From positions 1 to 42,096 of the forward strand of contig JBCCOV010000016.1 in assembly GCA_039039985.1 (NCBI GenBank): 42,096 nucleotides of DNA, written 5' to 3'. The translations under genes and the position numbers were made by a program. The notes under the pieces were generated by a model. That model was not told the DNA's origin, ran no database searches, and worked only from the letters and a program-made list of their open reading frames with translations. Below, piece by piece: positions 31,468 through 40,548 of this stretch. Origin of the DNA: JBCBWG01 sp039039985. GTDB lineage: Bacteria; Pseudomonadota; Alphaproteobacteria; Rhizobiales; Hyphomicrobiaceae. Numbering within the stretch: position 1 is the first letter of the stretch; each line of letters opens with the position of its first letter.

Positions 31468-32379
31468 CTACTGCTCTGTGGTCGGCCAGCGCCGCGCGCT
31501 TTCGTAGAGAGACAGCGCGGCATTCAGCTGGTGCAACAGTTTTTGGTTCTCTCGTGCCACCGTTTCCAACGCTGGCCGTGTTGGAATACCCGTGCCTTCC
31601 GGAAGCGCGAACGCAGGTTTTAACGAGATCCAGATCTTGCGTACGCTCTGGGCCTGAACCTGGATTCGCGACCGCGCGAGCTCGGGCATATTGAGTTCCG
31701 CAAGGTCCTGTTCCAGGCTGGCTTGGGCGCTCTCGAACAGCGCGATTGTTCCCGCCAAAAGCGCACGCGAGCGATCGGGTTCAAAGCCATCTGCGATCAG
31801 GCACAGCTCCTTGCCCATTTTCTGAGCCAGCATGCGTTGACGACTCGCGACGTAGATTGCGGACAGGAGCGCCGGGGGCTGGCCCGAAGGCGTATATTTT
31901 GCCTCCAGCGTTCCAAAAGCCGTGCGCATGGCGTGGAGCAGGTGCACGTTGTCCGCATAGATGTTGATCAGTGCAGACCGGTCGATTTCGTCGTCCTCTG
32001 GGGTGGTCAGTACGGTCTCGACGGCCGTCTTCGTACGATCCCAGACAGCTTGAACGTCGGCCAGTTTGAGGACAACGTCAAAGCTCTGCTCGGGCTCGAT
32101 CCCAAGGCTTTTCGAGCCGCTCACGAGAATGCCGACTGTCAGGTCGATCAGGCGCGCTAAGGTTCGGATCTGCGCGAGATGGGATCCACGATTGATACCG
32201 CGTGCGGCAAAACACGCGGCCTTTGCCAGGCGCTGGGAATAGAGCGCCTGACGTCGCGCAAGATTGATCTTGCGCTCGTGCTGGCCGATCTTGGCTGTCA
32301 GTGGTGTCTGTGCTGCAGCCTCGATTGCACCGACCGCTGCGAGAAGGGAAAGCCAGAAGATTATTACGCACGCCCGCAT
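31468..32379 (-). CDS. periplasmic protein with two PilJ-type (type IV pili methyl-accepting transducer N-terminal) domains
   Basis: 303 residues. A signal peptide (about 1-24, WLSLLAAVGAIEAAAQ) is followed by two repeats of the PilJ/NarX-type helical sensor module: NLARRQALYSQRLAKAACF near 39-57 and YVASRQRMLAQKMGKELCL near 180-198. The two share the R-Q-x-x-x-x-Q-x-x-x-K pattern. In NarX and PilJ this module sits in the periplasm and is coupled to kinase or chemotaxis domains; no such cytoplasmic domain exists here, so it may bind ligand or partner with another receptor. Convergent with leuB. Domain assignment is good; role unknown. Confidence 0.82.
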   Translation of the reverse strand: MRACVIIFWLSLLAAVGAIEAAAQTPLTAKIGQHERKINLARRQALYSQRLAKAACFAARGINRGSHLAQIRTLARLIDLTVGILVSGSKSLGIEPEQSFDVVLKLADVQAVWDRTKTAVETVLTTPEDDEIDRSALINIYADNVHLLHAMRTAFGTLEAKYTPSGQPPALLSAIYVASRQRMLAQKMGKELCLIADGFEPDRSRALLAGTIALFESAQASLEQDLAELNMPELARSRIQVQAQSVRKIWISLKPAFALPEGTGIPTRPALETVARENQKLLHQLNAALSLYESARRWPTTEQ

Positions 32380-32553
32380 GACTCAGTCCCAATTGATACG
32401 TCCAGTATCGAAACGTCTGAATTGCGAGTCCGAGCGCCACTCACGGACTCCGAGTTGGCAGAGCATCAACGCAAAGCAAACGCTGCTGCGTCCCAAAACC
32501 ACTGAAAAGGTTGGACTACAGTCATGCAAATGAATTTAATCCTGGGGGAGTAG

Positions 32554-33078
32554 ATGGGTCAGGTCTTTGACTGGTCTGATGGGGTCTTTAGCGAGCTGAA
32601 GCAGCGCGATTTCGCGACAGTTTGCACGGTGCCGGACGGTGGTTTGACGCAGCTGCTCAAGCGGGTTTCCGATGATTCGGACATGCAACTGGTGACTCTG
32701 TCTACCGAGGAAGAGGGCATGGGCGTCGTCACGGGACAATGGCTTGGCGGTCAGCGCTCTTTGCTCGCGATCCAGTCGTCCGGCGTTGGAAACTGCATCA
32801 ACGCGCTTGGATTTCCGGCGATCATGCGCGCGCCTTGTCCGATGTTGGTGACGATGCGCGGCGTGTGGGGTGAATTCAATCCATGGCAGGTTCAGATGGG
32901 CATGGCCACGCAGCAGGTTCTTGAGGCCGTGGGCGTTAAGTGTTTCCCGGTCGATCAGCCTGAGGACGTTCGGGCGACCTTCGTCGGGGCGGTCGACCTG
33001 GCACTCCACGGTGGATTTTCGACCGCGGTGCTGATTTCGCAGCGCGTCATTGGCGCGAAGGGCTTTGGCCAGGACTGA
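32554..33078 (+). CDS. thiamine-diphosphate-dependent decarboxylase, alpha (PYR) subunit, sulfopyruvate/phosphonopyruvate decarboxylase-like
   Basis: 174 residues. PYR-type domain: TVCTVPDGGLTQLLKRV, VTLSTEEEGMGVVTGQWLGGQR with the ThDP-activating Glu in STEEEG, AIQSSGVGNCINAL and MLVTMRGVWGEFNPWQ. It lacks the PP domain, which is supplied by the next gene, 17 bases downstream. The two-subunit form matches ComD/ComE sulfopyruvate decarboxylase of methanogens and the related phosphonopyruvate enzymes; no other sulfonate or phosphonate gene is nearby, so the 2-oxo acid substrate is open. ATG at 32554 follows GGGGGAG with short spacing. Confidence 0.85.
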   Translation: MGQVFDWSDGVFSELKQRDFATVCTVPDGGLTQLLKRVSDDSDMQLVTLSTEEEGMGVVTGQWLGGQRSLLAIQSSGVGNCINALGFPAIMRAPCPMLVTMRGVWGEFNPWQVQMGMATQQVLEAVGVKCFPVDQPEDVRATFVGAVDLALHGGFSTAVLISQRVIGAKGFGQD

Positions 33079-33095
33079 TTCACGAGACAGGCGAC

Positions 33096-33692
33096 ATGAC
33101 ACAGGCTTCCTTTTCAAACCGACTGCAGCGCCGTCCCTTGGTGGCCGAGCTGCTCGCGCGCCGAGATGGCGCCTTGATCATTCCCGGGCTCGGTTCACCC
33201 ACCTGGGATTGTTTCGCCGCGGGCGACAGCCCGGAGTACCTGTACTCTTGGGGTGGTATGGGGCTCGCCGTTCCGACGGCGCTTGGCCTGGCCATGGCGC
33301 AGCCGGACCGCCGGGTTGTCGCAATCACCGGTGACGGCGAGATGATGATGGGGATCGGTTCTCTCGGCGTGGTTGCGGATCAGGCGCCCAACAACCTCGG
33401 TATCCTGGTGTTGGACAACGAGCATTTCGGTGAAACCGGCAAGCAAAGCGGATTGACGGGCAATCGTACCGATCTCTGCCGCGTTGCTGAGGGATTCGGC
33501 GTCGAATCAACGTTGTTCGTCACTGCGGAAGAGCAGATCGATGACCTTGCAAACCTGCTGTTCCATCAGCCCGGGCCAACGTTTGCGGTCGCCAAAATCG
33601 CTCTGAGCGAAGACCCCTGGCAACTGCCGGTGAAAGATGGCGTGGCGATTGCGCGGCGTTTCCGGATCGCGGTTGGCGTCGACCAACCATAA
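33096..33692 (+). CDS. thiamine-diphosphate-dependent decarboxylase, beta (PP) subunit
   Basis: 198 residues, PP-type domain that binds thiamine diphosphate through Mg. The signature is VVAITGDGEMMMGIGSLGVVADQAPNN split as GDGEMMMGIGSL and then the NN about 27 residues on; LYSWGGMGLAVPTALGLA is the preceding family segment. EHFGETGKQSGLTG covers the active-site side. It pairs with the alpha subunit 17 bases upstream to form an active site at the interface. Convergent with the secreted protein gene at 33740; a 6-bp hairpin (GCACGC/GCGTGC, 33696-33710) lies just after the stop. Confidence 0.86.
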   Translation: MTQASFSNRLQRRPLVAELLARRDGALIIPGLGSPTWDCFAAGDSPEYLYSWGGMGLAVPTALGLAMAQPDRRVVAITGDGEMMMGIGSLGVVADQAPNNLGILVLDNEHFGETGKQSGLTGNRTDLCRVAEGFGVESTLFVTAEEQIDDLANLLFHQPGPTFAVAKIALSEDPWQLPVKDGVAIARRFRIAVGVDQP

Positions 33693-33735
33693 AGAGCACG
33701 CACCGCGTGCACTTCGGCCTGGCCCGATTGCGCAT

Positions 33736-33751
33736 TGTTTCACGTGAATCG
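33736..33751. other. degenerate parS-like site 5
   Basis: TGTTTCACGTGAATCG matches 14 of 16 bases of TGTTTCACGTGAAACA; the central TTCACGTGAA is intact. It overlaps the stop codon of the secreted protein gene on the minus strand (TTC ACG TGA). It lies 12.5 kb beyond site 4, so it may be a weak or decaying site. Confidence 0.5.
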
Positions 33752-34255
33752 TAGATAAAACTCGGAAAACGCAGCTGTTTTTGCCGGATTGTTCCGTCTG
33801 ACGACCGGTGTTTCGTCGCACGTCGACGGGTGGCGAATATCCCAGGCGCGTGCCGTCCATGAGATCGGTTCTCGATCCGGATCGCGTTGCCGCGCCTCCG
33901 CCTCGTTGCGGGTGATGAAGTAGAACTCGAAGCAGTTCTCGCTGCGGCGGCGCACGCGAAAGCAACCGCCGGAGTCCTGGAGATCGTAGATCGTACAGAA
34001 CGTGCCGCGAACAACACTCCAATACCCTGTCCGCACTTCGCGATTCTCGCGATAGGTCAGCCGCCCTCCGTCGTGGTAGCTCTCACGAAAGGTCTGCCCG
34101 TCGCTGTAGACACCATCGATGGTGCGTCCGCCGAATTCGGCCGAGAGTTCCGCGTCGCCCATCCAGGGTGTCGCTTGGGATACGGTTGGGGACGCCGCAA
34201 GAACACCGACAGCAAGCACATAACCAAGCCAATTCCGTGTTTCAGACATCTGCAT
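33740..34255 (-). CDS. small secreted protein, unknown function (DUF995-like)
   Basis: 171 residues. Signal peptide about 1-28 (WLGYVLAVGVLAASPTVSQA before TPWMG). The mature part repeats short beta-type segments: GRTIDGVYSDGQTFRESYHDG, LTYRENREVRTGYWSVV, FCTIYDLQDSGGCFRVRR and NCFEFYFITRNEAE, with three Cys that could form one disulfide. The G-x-Y-x-x-G...W...C...C pattern resembles the DUF995 group of secreted alphaproteobacterial proteins, but I am not certain. Two ATG codons (34255, 34249) are possible starts. The stop codon lies within the degenerate parS-like site 5. No partner gene. Confidence 0.72.
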   Translation of the reverse strand: MQMSETRNWLGYVLAVGVLAASPTVSQATPWMGDAELSAEFGGRTIDGVYSDGQTFRESYHDGGRLTYRENREVRTGYWSVVRGTFCTIYDLQDSGGCFRVRRRSENCFEFYFITRNEAEARQRDPDREPISWTARAWDIRHPSTCDETPVVRRNNPAKTAAFSEFYLRFT

Positions 34256-34388
34256 CGTCAGCCGTCACCTGCGCGCGTGGGCTTACCAGTCATCAAGCTG
34301 TGGATTCGCACCGTATATAGGGCGGGACGCACAACATCCGAAGCATCACATCCGACGTCGAAGATGTCGCAAGTCCAGGAGCATCGAT

Positions 34389-34868
34389 ATGACGACAAAC
34401 GTGAGACATGATCGGCGACGCATTATGGCTTGGGCTGGAACGCTTACTGCGGTGGCTGGTCTAGCGCCGCTTGGCCTCGTCGGCGCTACCCGAGCTGAAG
34501 CGATGGCCCGGTATCGCTGGAAAAACCGCCCGCTTCTGGTGTTTGCGCCAAGCACCGACCACCCCATGCTACGCCGGCAAAAAGCACTGCTTGCCGGGCG
34601 GACAGCGGGCTTGCGTGATCGCGATATGGTCGTGATCTACATCGTCGGATCGTCAGTCTCGGCTCGTCTTGGGCGTGCGCCGGGGCTAAGCGCTGCAGCA
34701 TTACGCAGGCGTTTCGGCGTGGCACCGGGCGCATTTCGTGCGGTTCTCGTCGGCAAAGACACGGGCGCAAAAATCAGCAGCGCACGCCCACTTAGCACAG
34801 TCCGGTTGTTCGGGACGATCGACGCGATGCCGATGCGGCGCAGAGAAATGCGCCAGCGCGGCAGTTAG
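34389..34868 (+). CDS. DUF4174 domain protein with Tat-like signal
   Basis: 159 residues. N-terminal twin-arginine-like stretch (HDRRRIMAWAGTLTAVAGLAP) then cleavage near TRAEAMA suggests export, possibly by Tat. The mature part matches the DUF4174 pattern: RPLLVFAPSTDHPMLRRQKALLA, LRDRDMVVIYIVG, AAALRRRFGVAPGAFRAVLVGKDTG. The domain has a thioredoxin-like arrangement without a CxxC pair, and its role is unknown. ATG at 34389 follows AGGAG at good spacing. Divergent from the secreted protein gene at 33740-34255. Confidence 0.85.
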   Translation: MTTNVRHDRRRIMAWAGTLTAVAGLAPLGLVGATRAEAMARYRWKNRPLLVFAPSTDHPMLRRQKALLAGRTAGLRDRDMVVIYIVGSSVSARLGRAPGLSAAALRRRFGVAPGAFRAVLVGKDTGAKISSARPLSTVRLFGTIDAMPMRRREMRQRGS

Positions 34869-34953
34869 CCCTTATCAGATCGGGTCAAACGTCCCCCCAC
34901 CCGGCCCGAATTCGAGGCATTCGAGCCGGCCCAACAGGTCATGCGGATGAAGA

Positions 34954-36231
34954 TCAGGTCGCCGGCTCGGCTTTCGGGGCTTCCTCAGGCTCGACCGGGT
35001 CGCTGACGAGAATGCGAACGACCACGAAGGCCATCAGCAAGGCCATACCGCCGAGAACTGCAAAGAAGATCCAGCTTGCGCCCGAGCCAATCACCCGGAC
35101 AAGGAACGACACGATCACTTCGTACTTCAACAGTGCGACACCGCCAGCCGCGGCGCTGGCGATTTTGGTCAGCAATTCGACATTGTCGCCGTTGCGCCGG
35201 AAGAAGAACAGCACGAGCAACAGCGTCCACGCACCAAACATCAGGCTCATAACAGGAACCATGGCGCTGAACGCGCCTTTGCCCGCTTCGCCGACAAGAA
35301 CTTGGAGTGACTGCAGAAACGCCTGCGACATCAGCGGAAAGAACAAGGCAGCCAAAGCGCCAACGATCACGCCGGCCTCGATACGTCGCAGCCGAGAGGC
35401 GTAATACTGCGATATGCCCTCAAAGCGCAGCGTCAGCAGGAAGCTGATCGCAAGCAGGATTAACAAGAAGAAGACCTTAAGCGGCAGCAGCGCGGCGTGA
35501 ACGACGCCTGTCAGCGACCGGTTGGCCTCGGGAGCGTAAAGTGCGTTTGTCGCGGTGACCAACTTTTCCTGTGCCGTGCAACAGGCAGCGTCTTCCACCA
35601 GCCAATGCGCCTTCGGTGCGACGCCGCGCGACGCATTCTCAAGCTCCTTTGGAAACGGTGTGGTTGCAGCGCAATATCTCGGCCGGACTTGTTTCTCCGT
35701 CGGTTGAATCAACGGATCGAGGCTGCAGTCGCGGACGAACTCACTTACACCCAGCCGCTGCTGGCTAAGCTTGCGCAGACTGTTCATGGCCGTCAGCAAG
35801 GGTAAACGCTCACACGTCACCTCGCCATTTGGACCAACTTGCTCCGTGCAGCCTGCTGGCTGCCCGCGATCTGTTTCCAAAACGGCGGGAGCAACGTCCC
35901 ACATGGAGCGGTTTTGCCCCGACAGGATCAGCTGCGTGAAGTAATGCGAGGCGACGACGAAAACGACGAGTCCGATAACAAACCGGACTTTGCCAAGCGG
36001 CACGTGACGCCAATAATGGTCCACGAAGACCACGGATGGCAGATAGAATGCCAGCAGGGAAATGACGCCGAAGGTCGGGAAGAACACGAACAGATGGCTG
36101 TCCATCGCCATGAAGTCGACCCACCGTCGATACTCCCAGAACTCCCAGGCGAGGACCGCAGTCGACGCGACAAACGAAAGCGCCATTGTCCCAAAGACGA
36201 TCGTCACAAATGCGTGGGCACCGAGAAGCAT
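34954..36231 (-). CDS. multi-pass membrane protein of unknown function with a Cys-containing extracytoplasmic loop
   Basis: 425 residues. Hydrophobic helices at about 8-28, 50-68, 79-98, then a large loop (about 100-240), then four or five helices in the C-terminal half (about 246-268, 285-305, 320-345, 365-385, 390-412). The loop is polar with six Cys (GCTEQ, VTCERL, VRDCS, RYCAA, DAACCTA), suggesting disulfides on the periplasmic side. I do not recognise the family. Codon use and length support a real gene. Upstream and downstream genes give no clue to function. The ATG at 36231 begins MLLGAHAFVTIV. Confidence 0.75.
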   Translation of the reverse strand: MLLGAHAFVTIVFGTMALSFVASTAVLAWEFWEYRRWVDFMAMDSHLFVFFPTFGVISLLAFYLPSVVFVDHYWRHVPLGKVRFVIGLVVFVVASHYFTQLILSGQNRSMWDVAPAVLETDRGQPAGCTEQVGPNGEVTCERLPLLTAMNSLRKLSQQRLGVSEFVRDCSLDPLIQPTEKQVRPRYCAATTPFPKELENASRGVAPKAHWLVEDAACCTAQEKLVTATNALYAPEANRSLTGVVHAALLPLKVFFLLILLAISFLLTLRFEGISQYYASRLRRIEAGVIVGALAALFFPLMSQAFLQSLQVLVGEAGKGAFSAMVPVMSLMFGAWTLLLVLFFFRRNGDNVELLTKIASAAAGGVALLKYEVIVSFLVRVIGSGASWIFFAVLGGMALLMAFVVVRILVSDPVEPEEAPKAEPAT

Positions 36232-36391
36232 GGTGGGAACCTGTTCAACGCCGAAAACAACCCAGGGTGCGCTTCATAGCCGGGAATGAGCAACACTGCA
36301 GCGCCTCAGACCGACTCAACTCACGTTGACGGCGGAGGCGCGGTGTCAGTGCAACAGAGTTCCAGTTCGTCGTATAATCTGCGCTGGCGAC

Positions 36392-37312
36392 CTAACTGTC
36401 TGATGGTGCGCTGCCAGATTTCGCCACAACGCCAGTCAGACGCTCATACATTTTGATAACGGCCGTGCAGGACTCCGGGCCCAGTCCCTCGAGGGCCGCA
36501 AGCCGGTACGACTGATTGATGGCCTCGGCATGAAACCCCGGCAAACCGGCATCTTCCAGCCAATCCGCGTAGTAGCGGACGTCTTTGGCGGCGTTGTCCA
36601 GTGACATCCATGGCGTAAAGTCTCGCTCCAGCGTCGAGGCGCCGTAGAGATCAAGCATCCCGCTGCGTCCGCCGGCCGCAGAGATGATCTTGATGGCCTG
36701 ATCGAGATCGAGCCCGTCCTTTGCTGCAAGTGCGAATCCTTCGCACCAGGCGAGAACGTTCGCAAACGCAATAAAGTTATGGATCAGCTTCAGCCGGATT
36801 GCATGGCCGGTCGGACCAATGTGGAAGACGTTTTCCGCGTAGCAGGAGAAGTACGGCTGCAACGCGTCGAGCAGGTCGGCGTCGCCGCCGTAAAGCACAT
36901 TGACTTGGCCCGCGTCCGCATGTTTCGGCGTTCGCGTCATGGGTGCTTCGGCATAGCGCATTCCCGCCGCGGAAACGGCATCGTTCAGACGCGCGACGCT
37001 AGCCGGATTGGAGGTTGTGTGATCTACGACAATCAGGTCGTCAAGACCCGACATGTGCAACAGGCCGTCCGGCCCCGTTACCATCTCGTCAACCTGCTCC
37101 GCCGTATTCACGCAGAACATGATGACCGGGCAGGTGCTGCGCAGCTCTGCCAAGCTTTCTCCGGCCTGCGCACCTAGTGAGACGACGTCTGCCACCGCCT
37201 CCGCCCGCACGTCCAACGCGCGAACGTGGACGCCGTTCTTGACAAGATTCTTCACCAGACCGCGGCCCATGCCGCCGAGCCCCACGAAACCCACTGGTTT
37301 CAAATCCGTCAT
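36392..37312 (-). CDS. beta-hydroxyacid dehydrogenase (3-hydroxyisobutyrate dehydrogenase-like)
   Basis: 306 residues from the ATG at 37312. NAD(P)-binding Rossmann start VGFVGLGGMGRGLVKNLVKNG (about 6-26), VDHTTSNPASV, an EAPMTRTPKHADAGQVNVLYGG segment where the family has the substrate-binding G-G pattern, and the helix LIHNFIAFANVLAWCEGFAL, with the catalytic Lys in RLKLIHNF. The substrate (3-hydroxyisobutyrate, tartronate semialdehyde, or another) cannot be told. The start overlaps the stop of the upstream EamA gene by four bases (ATGA, 37309-37312), so the dehydrogenase and transporter are coupled. Confidence 0.88.
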   Translation of the reverse strand: MTDLKPVGFVGLGGMGRGLVKNLVKNGVHVRALDVRAEAVADVVSLGAQAGESLAELRSTCPVIMFCVNTAEQVDEMVTGPDGLLHMSGLDDLIVVDHTTSNPASVARLNDAVSAAGMRYAEAPMTRTPKHADAGQVNVLYGGDADLLDALQPYFSCYAENVFHIGPTGHAIRLKLIHNFIAFANVLAWCEGFALAAKDGLDLDQAIKIISAAGGRSGMLDLYGASTLERDFTPWMSLDNAAKDVRYYADWLEDAGLPGFHAEAINQSYRLAALEGLGPESCTAVIKMYERLTGVVAKSGSAPSDS

Positions 37313-38241
37313 GGCCGTGTTCTCCGAGCGAGGATGTTTGGCAGAAGCAGAATGGTCGCGAGCGCGGCGCACGTCAGACCGAGCGCGATAACTTCGCGGT
37401 TGCCTACGGCTTCACCCAGCAGGATTGCGCTAGAGTATACGCCGACGATCGGGATCGCGAGCGTGCCTAGCGCCGCAACTGTGGCCGGAAACAACTTCAC
37501 GATCCGAAAATAGGCCCACTGTCCAAATGTCATAGGCAGAAGCAGTACGTACGCCAGCGCCCACAGCACAGGCTCGGACAATGCAAACGGATTGGGTGGC
37601 GGTTCTGTCCACACCGCGATGGCCGTAACGGGTATGGCAGCGGCCAGTAACTGCCAGGCCATCGTGGTGACGACGGAGGCCGTCCAAGCGAACCGCTTGA
37701 AGAGAACGGTGCCGATCGCCCAGCATATGGCGCCGCCGAGCATGAACAGGGCCCCGATTGGCGCCTGCTCAAGGGCGACAAGATCCGGGCCGATCAAGAC
37801 GGCCAGCCCGCAAAGACCGAGCACAAGCCCGATCACCGTTAACGGCGTAATGCGTTCGCCGAGCAGCCAGGCGCTGGCCAGAGCGGCCCAGACTGGCATT
37901 GTAAAGGCTATGATCACAGCGCGTCCGGCGGGCATCATCGTGACGCCAAAGCCGGTTAGTACGTGCCAACCCATCACGGCAAACACCGACGTGAGCAACA
38001 ACGCGCCGAATTCGTGCCGCGCAACTGTCAGCCGCTGACCGCTAATGGCGGCCAGTGCCAGCAGTCCAAAGCCGCCAAAGACCAAGCACGCGCCCCGAAA
38101 CCACCAGACGGATATCTCGGTCAGCGCAATCTTCATAACCGGCCAGTTGAAACCCCAGACGAACGTGAGCCCGATCAGGAGCAGAAGGCCCGCGCGCGGC
38201 AGTGCCGGGTTCGACGCGCGTTGCACCGGCGCTTGTTCCAT
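37309..38241 (-). CDS. EamA/DMT family transporter
   Basis: 310 residues with ten hydrophobic helices in two EamA repeats: the first begins LLLLIGLTFVWGFNWPVMKIAL, the second GALFMLGGAICWAIGTVLFKRFAW. The conserved VWGFNWPVMK and the GxxLGxxG turns match drug/metabolite exporters that move small metabolites across the inner membrane. Coupled by a four-base overlap to the downstream beta-hydroxyacid dehydrogenase gene, so the substrate may be a hydroxy acid or an intermediate of that pathway; this is inference. ATG at 38241. Between it and amtB lies the amtB terminator. Confidence 0.88.
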   Translation of the reverse strand: MEQAPVQRASNPALPRAGLLLLIGLTFVWGFNWPVMKIALTEISVWWFRGACLVFGGFGLLALAAISGQRLTVARHEFGALLLTSVFAVMGWHVLTGFGVTMMPAGRAVIIAFTMPVWAALASAWLLGERITPLTVIGLVLGLCGLAVLIGPDLVALEQAPIGALFMLGGAICWAIGTVLFKRFAWTASVVTTMAWQLLAAAIPVTAIAVWTEPPPNPFALSEPVLWALAYVLLLPMTFGQWAYFRIVKLFPATVAALGTLAIPIVGVYSSAILLGEAVGNREVIALGLTCAALATILLLPNILARRTRP

Positions 38242-38363
38242 GACGAAAACACCTCGGTCGCTGGGAGTCCGTCAGCGCGTCTTGCCCTGTCGGCAGGTTG
38301 AAACGGTCTTGATCGCTATCTCTGACGGAAGCGCAACATCAGTACTGCAAGTGTGGGCGCAAC

Positions 38364-38396
38364 ACAAAAAGAGCCCGGCCAACTGACCGGGCTCCG
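38364..38396 (-). terminator. intrinsic terminator of the glnK-amtB transcript
   Basis: GAGCCCGG (38371-38378) and CCGGGCTC (38387-38394) form a perfect eight-base stem with an eight-base loop; on the minus strand it is followed by TTTTTG (38370-38365). It lies about 55 bases after the amtB stop. Confidence 0.88.
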
Positions 38397-38447
38397 TATC
38401 GATGCAGCGTTGAGATGTACGCTGCGATATGGACTTTCTATGCCGCG

Positions 38448-39794
<1,347 letters not shown>

Positions 39795-39811
39795 GTGATA
39801 TCCCTCCAAAC

Positions 39812-40150
39812 TTAGAGCGCTTCAGCGTCAGTTTCACCCGTACGAATACGGATGGTTTTCTCGACCCCAGAGACGAAAATCTTCCCGTCACCAATCTGTC
39901 CCGTCTTTGCCATCTCACCGATCGCTTCAATGGTCCGGTCGACGTCGGTTTCGGCGACGACCACTTCGATCTTGAGTTTTGGCAGGAAGTTCACGGCGTA
40001 CTCGGCGCCGCGATAGATTTCTGTGTGACCCTTTTGGCGGCCATATCCTTTGACCTCCGTTACGGTCATCCCTTCAATCCCGAGGTCGGTCAGACTTTGC
40101 CGAACTTCCTCGAGTTTGAAGGGCTTGATGATCGCTGTGATGAGTTTCAT
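39812..40150 (-). CDS. glnK: PII signalling protein GlnK
   Basis: 112 residues, the family length. Trimeric sensor of 2-oxoglutarate, ATP/ADP and (via uridylylation) glutamine; it plugs AmtB when nitrogen is plentiful. MKLITAIIKPFKLEEVRQSL is the typical start, the T-loop is VKGYGRQKGHTEIYRGAEY with the uridylylated Tyr51, and the C-terminal GDGKIFVSGVEKTIRIRTGE is the PII B- and C-loop signature. ATG at 40150 follows GGAGGGG; the longer frame upstream is not coding. It is transcribed ahead of amtB. A GG-N10-GA element upstream resembles a sigma-54 promoter. Confidence 0.97.
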   Translation of the reverse strand: MKLITAIIKPFKLEEVRQSLTDLGIEGMTVTEVKGYGRQKGHTEIYRGAEYAVNFLPKLKIEVVVAETDVDRTIEAIGEMAKTGQIGDGKIFVSGVEKTIRIRTGETDAEAL

Positions 40151-40257
40151 GCGAGCACCCCTCCGGTTTCCCCGACCAGGCAGGCGGTTCCACACGTCGT
40201 GCAAGTACCGCCAGACCGAGAGCGACCGCCATCAGCCGCTCTTTCACCAGCCGCGTA

Positions 40258-40277
40258 GGAATCAAGCCGCATGCCAG
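40258..40277 (-). promoter_or_regulatory. possible sigma-54 promoter of glnK
   Basis: On the minus strand CTGGCATGCGGCTTGAT has GG and a G ten bases apart, close to the sigma-54 form TGGCAC-N5-TTGCA; the -12 element is TTGAT instead of TTGCA. It lies about 110 bases before the glnK ATG. glnK-amtB is under NtrC and sigma-54 in many proteobacteria. Motif imperfect, so moderate confidence. Confidence 0.4.
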
Positions 40278-40474
40278 TTTGGGGAAATCTTATTAAATCA
40301 TTGAAATTGAATAGAATGTCTGTGAGATGCCTAGGAAAATAGCAACTTCAGCCTCTGACATCCGCACAAAAAATATGCAAAATCTTAAAAATGCACATAT
40401 TTAAGGCGGCTGATGGAGAAGCCGGGAGCTTGACGGCGGTGTGCAGTCGCTTGCCCGACTCTGACTAATCTGAC

Positions 40475-40534
40475 TCTGACTGATTAGCCCCGATTGATTT
40501 GGCGCTGACTGATCTGGCCCTGGCCGATCCGGCG
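40475..40534. repeat. four degenerate copies of a 15-bp tandem repeat
   Basis: Units at 40475, 40490, 40505 and 40520 follow CTGACTGATTTGGCC loosely; the third is CTGACTGATCTGGCC and the fourth CTGGCCGATCCGGCG. It ends 14 bases from the tesB stop. Period is a multiple of three but no coding frame is convincing. Confidence 0.6.
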
Positions 40535-40548
40535 CTGCTATCAGCTGC

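Larger units (their letters stand above)
40151..40548. other. 398-base gap between glnK and tesB: glnK promoter region and a minisatellite
   Basis: No credible gene. 40278-40410 is AT-rich. A possible sigma-54 promoter for glnK is at 40258-40277, a TGCA...TGCA pair at 40376-40395 recalls an NtrC site but with wrong spacing (20 bases instead of 17), and a 15-bp degenerate tandem repeat is at 40475-40534 next to the tesB stop. Confidence 0.5.

Noticed and set aside
40376..40395. NtrC enhancer site
   Set aside because: TGCA ends are present but the spacing is three bases too long and the inner part is not symmetrical.
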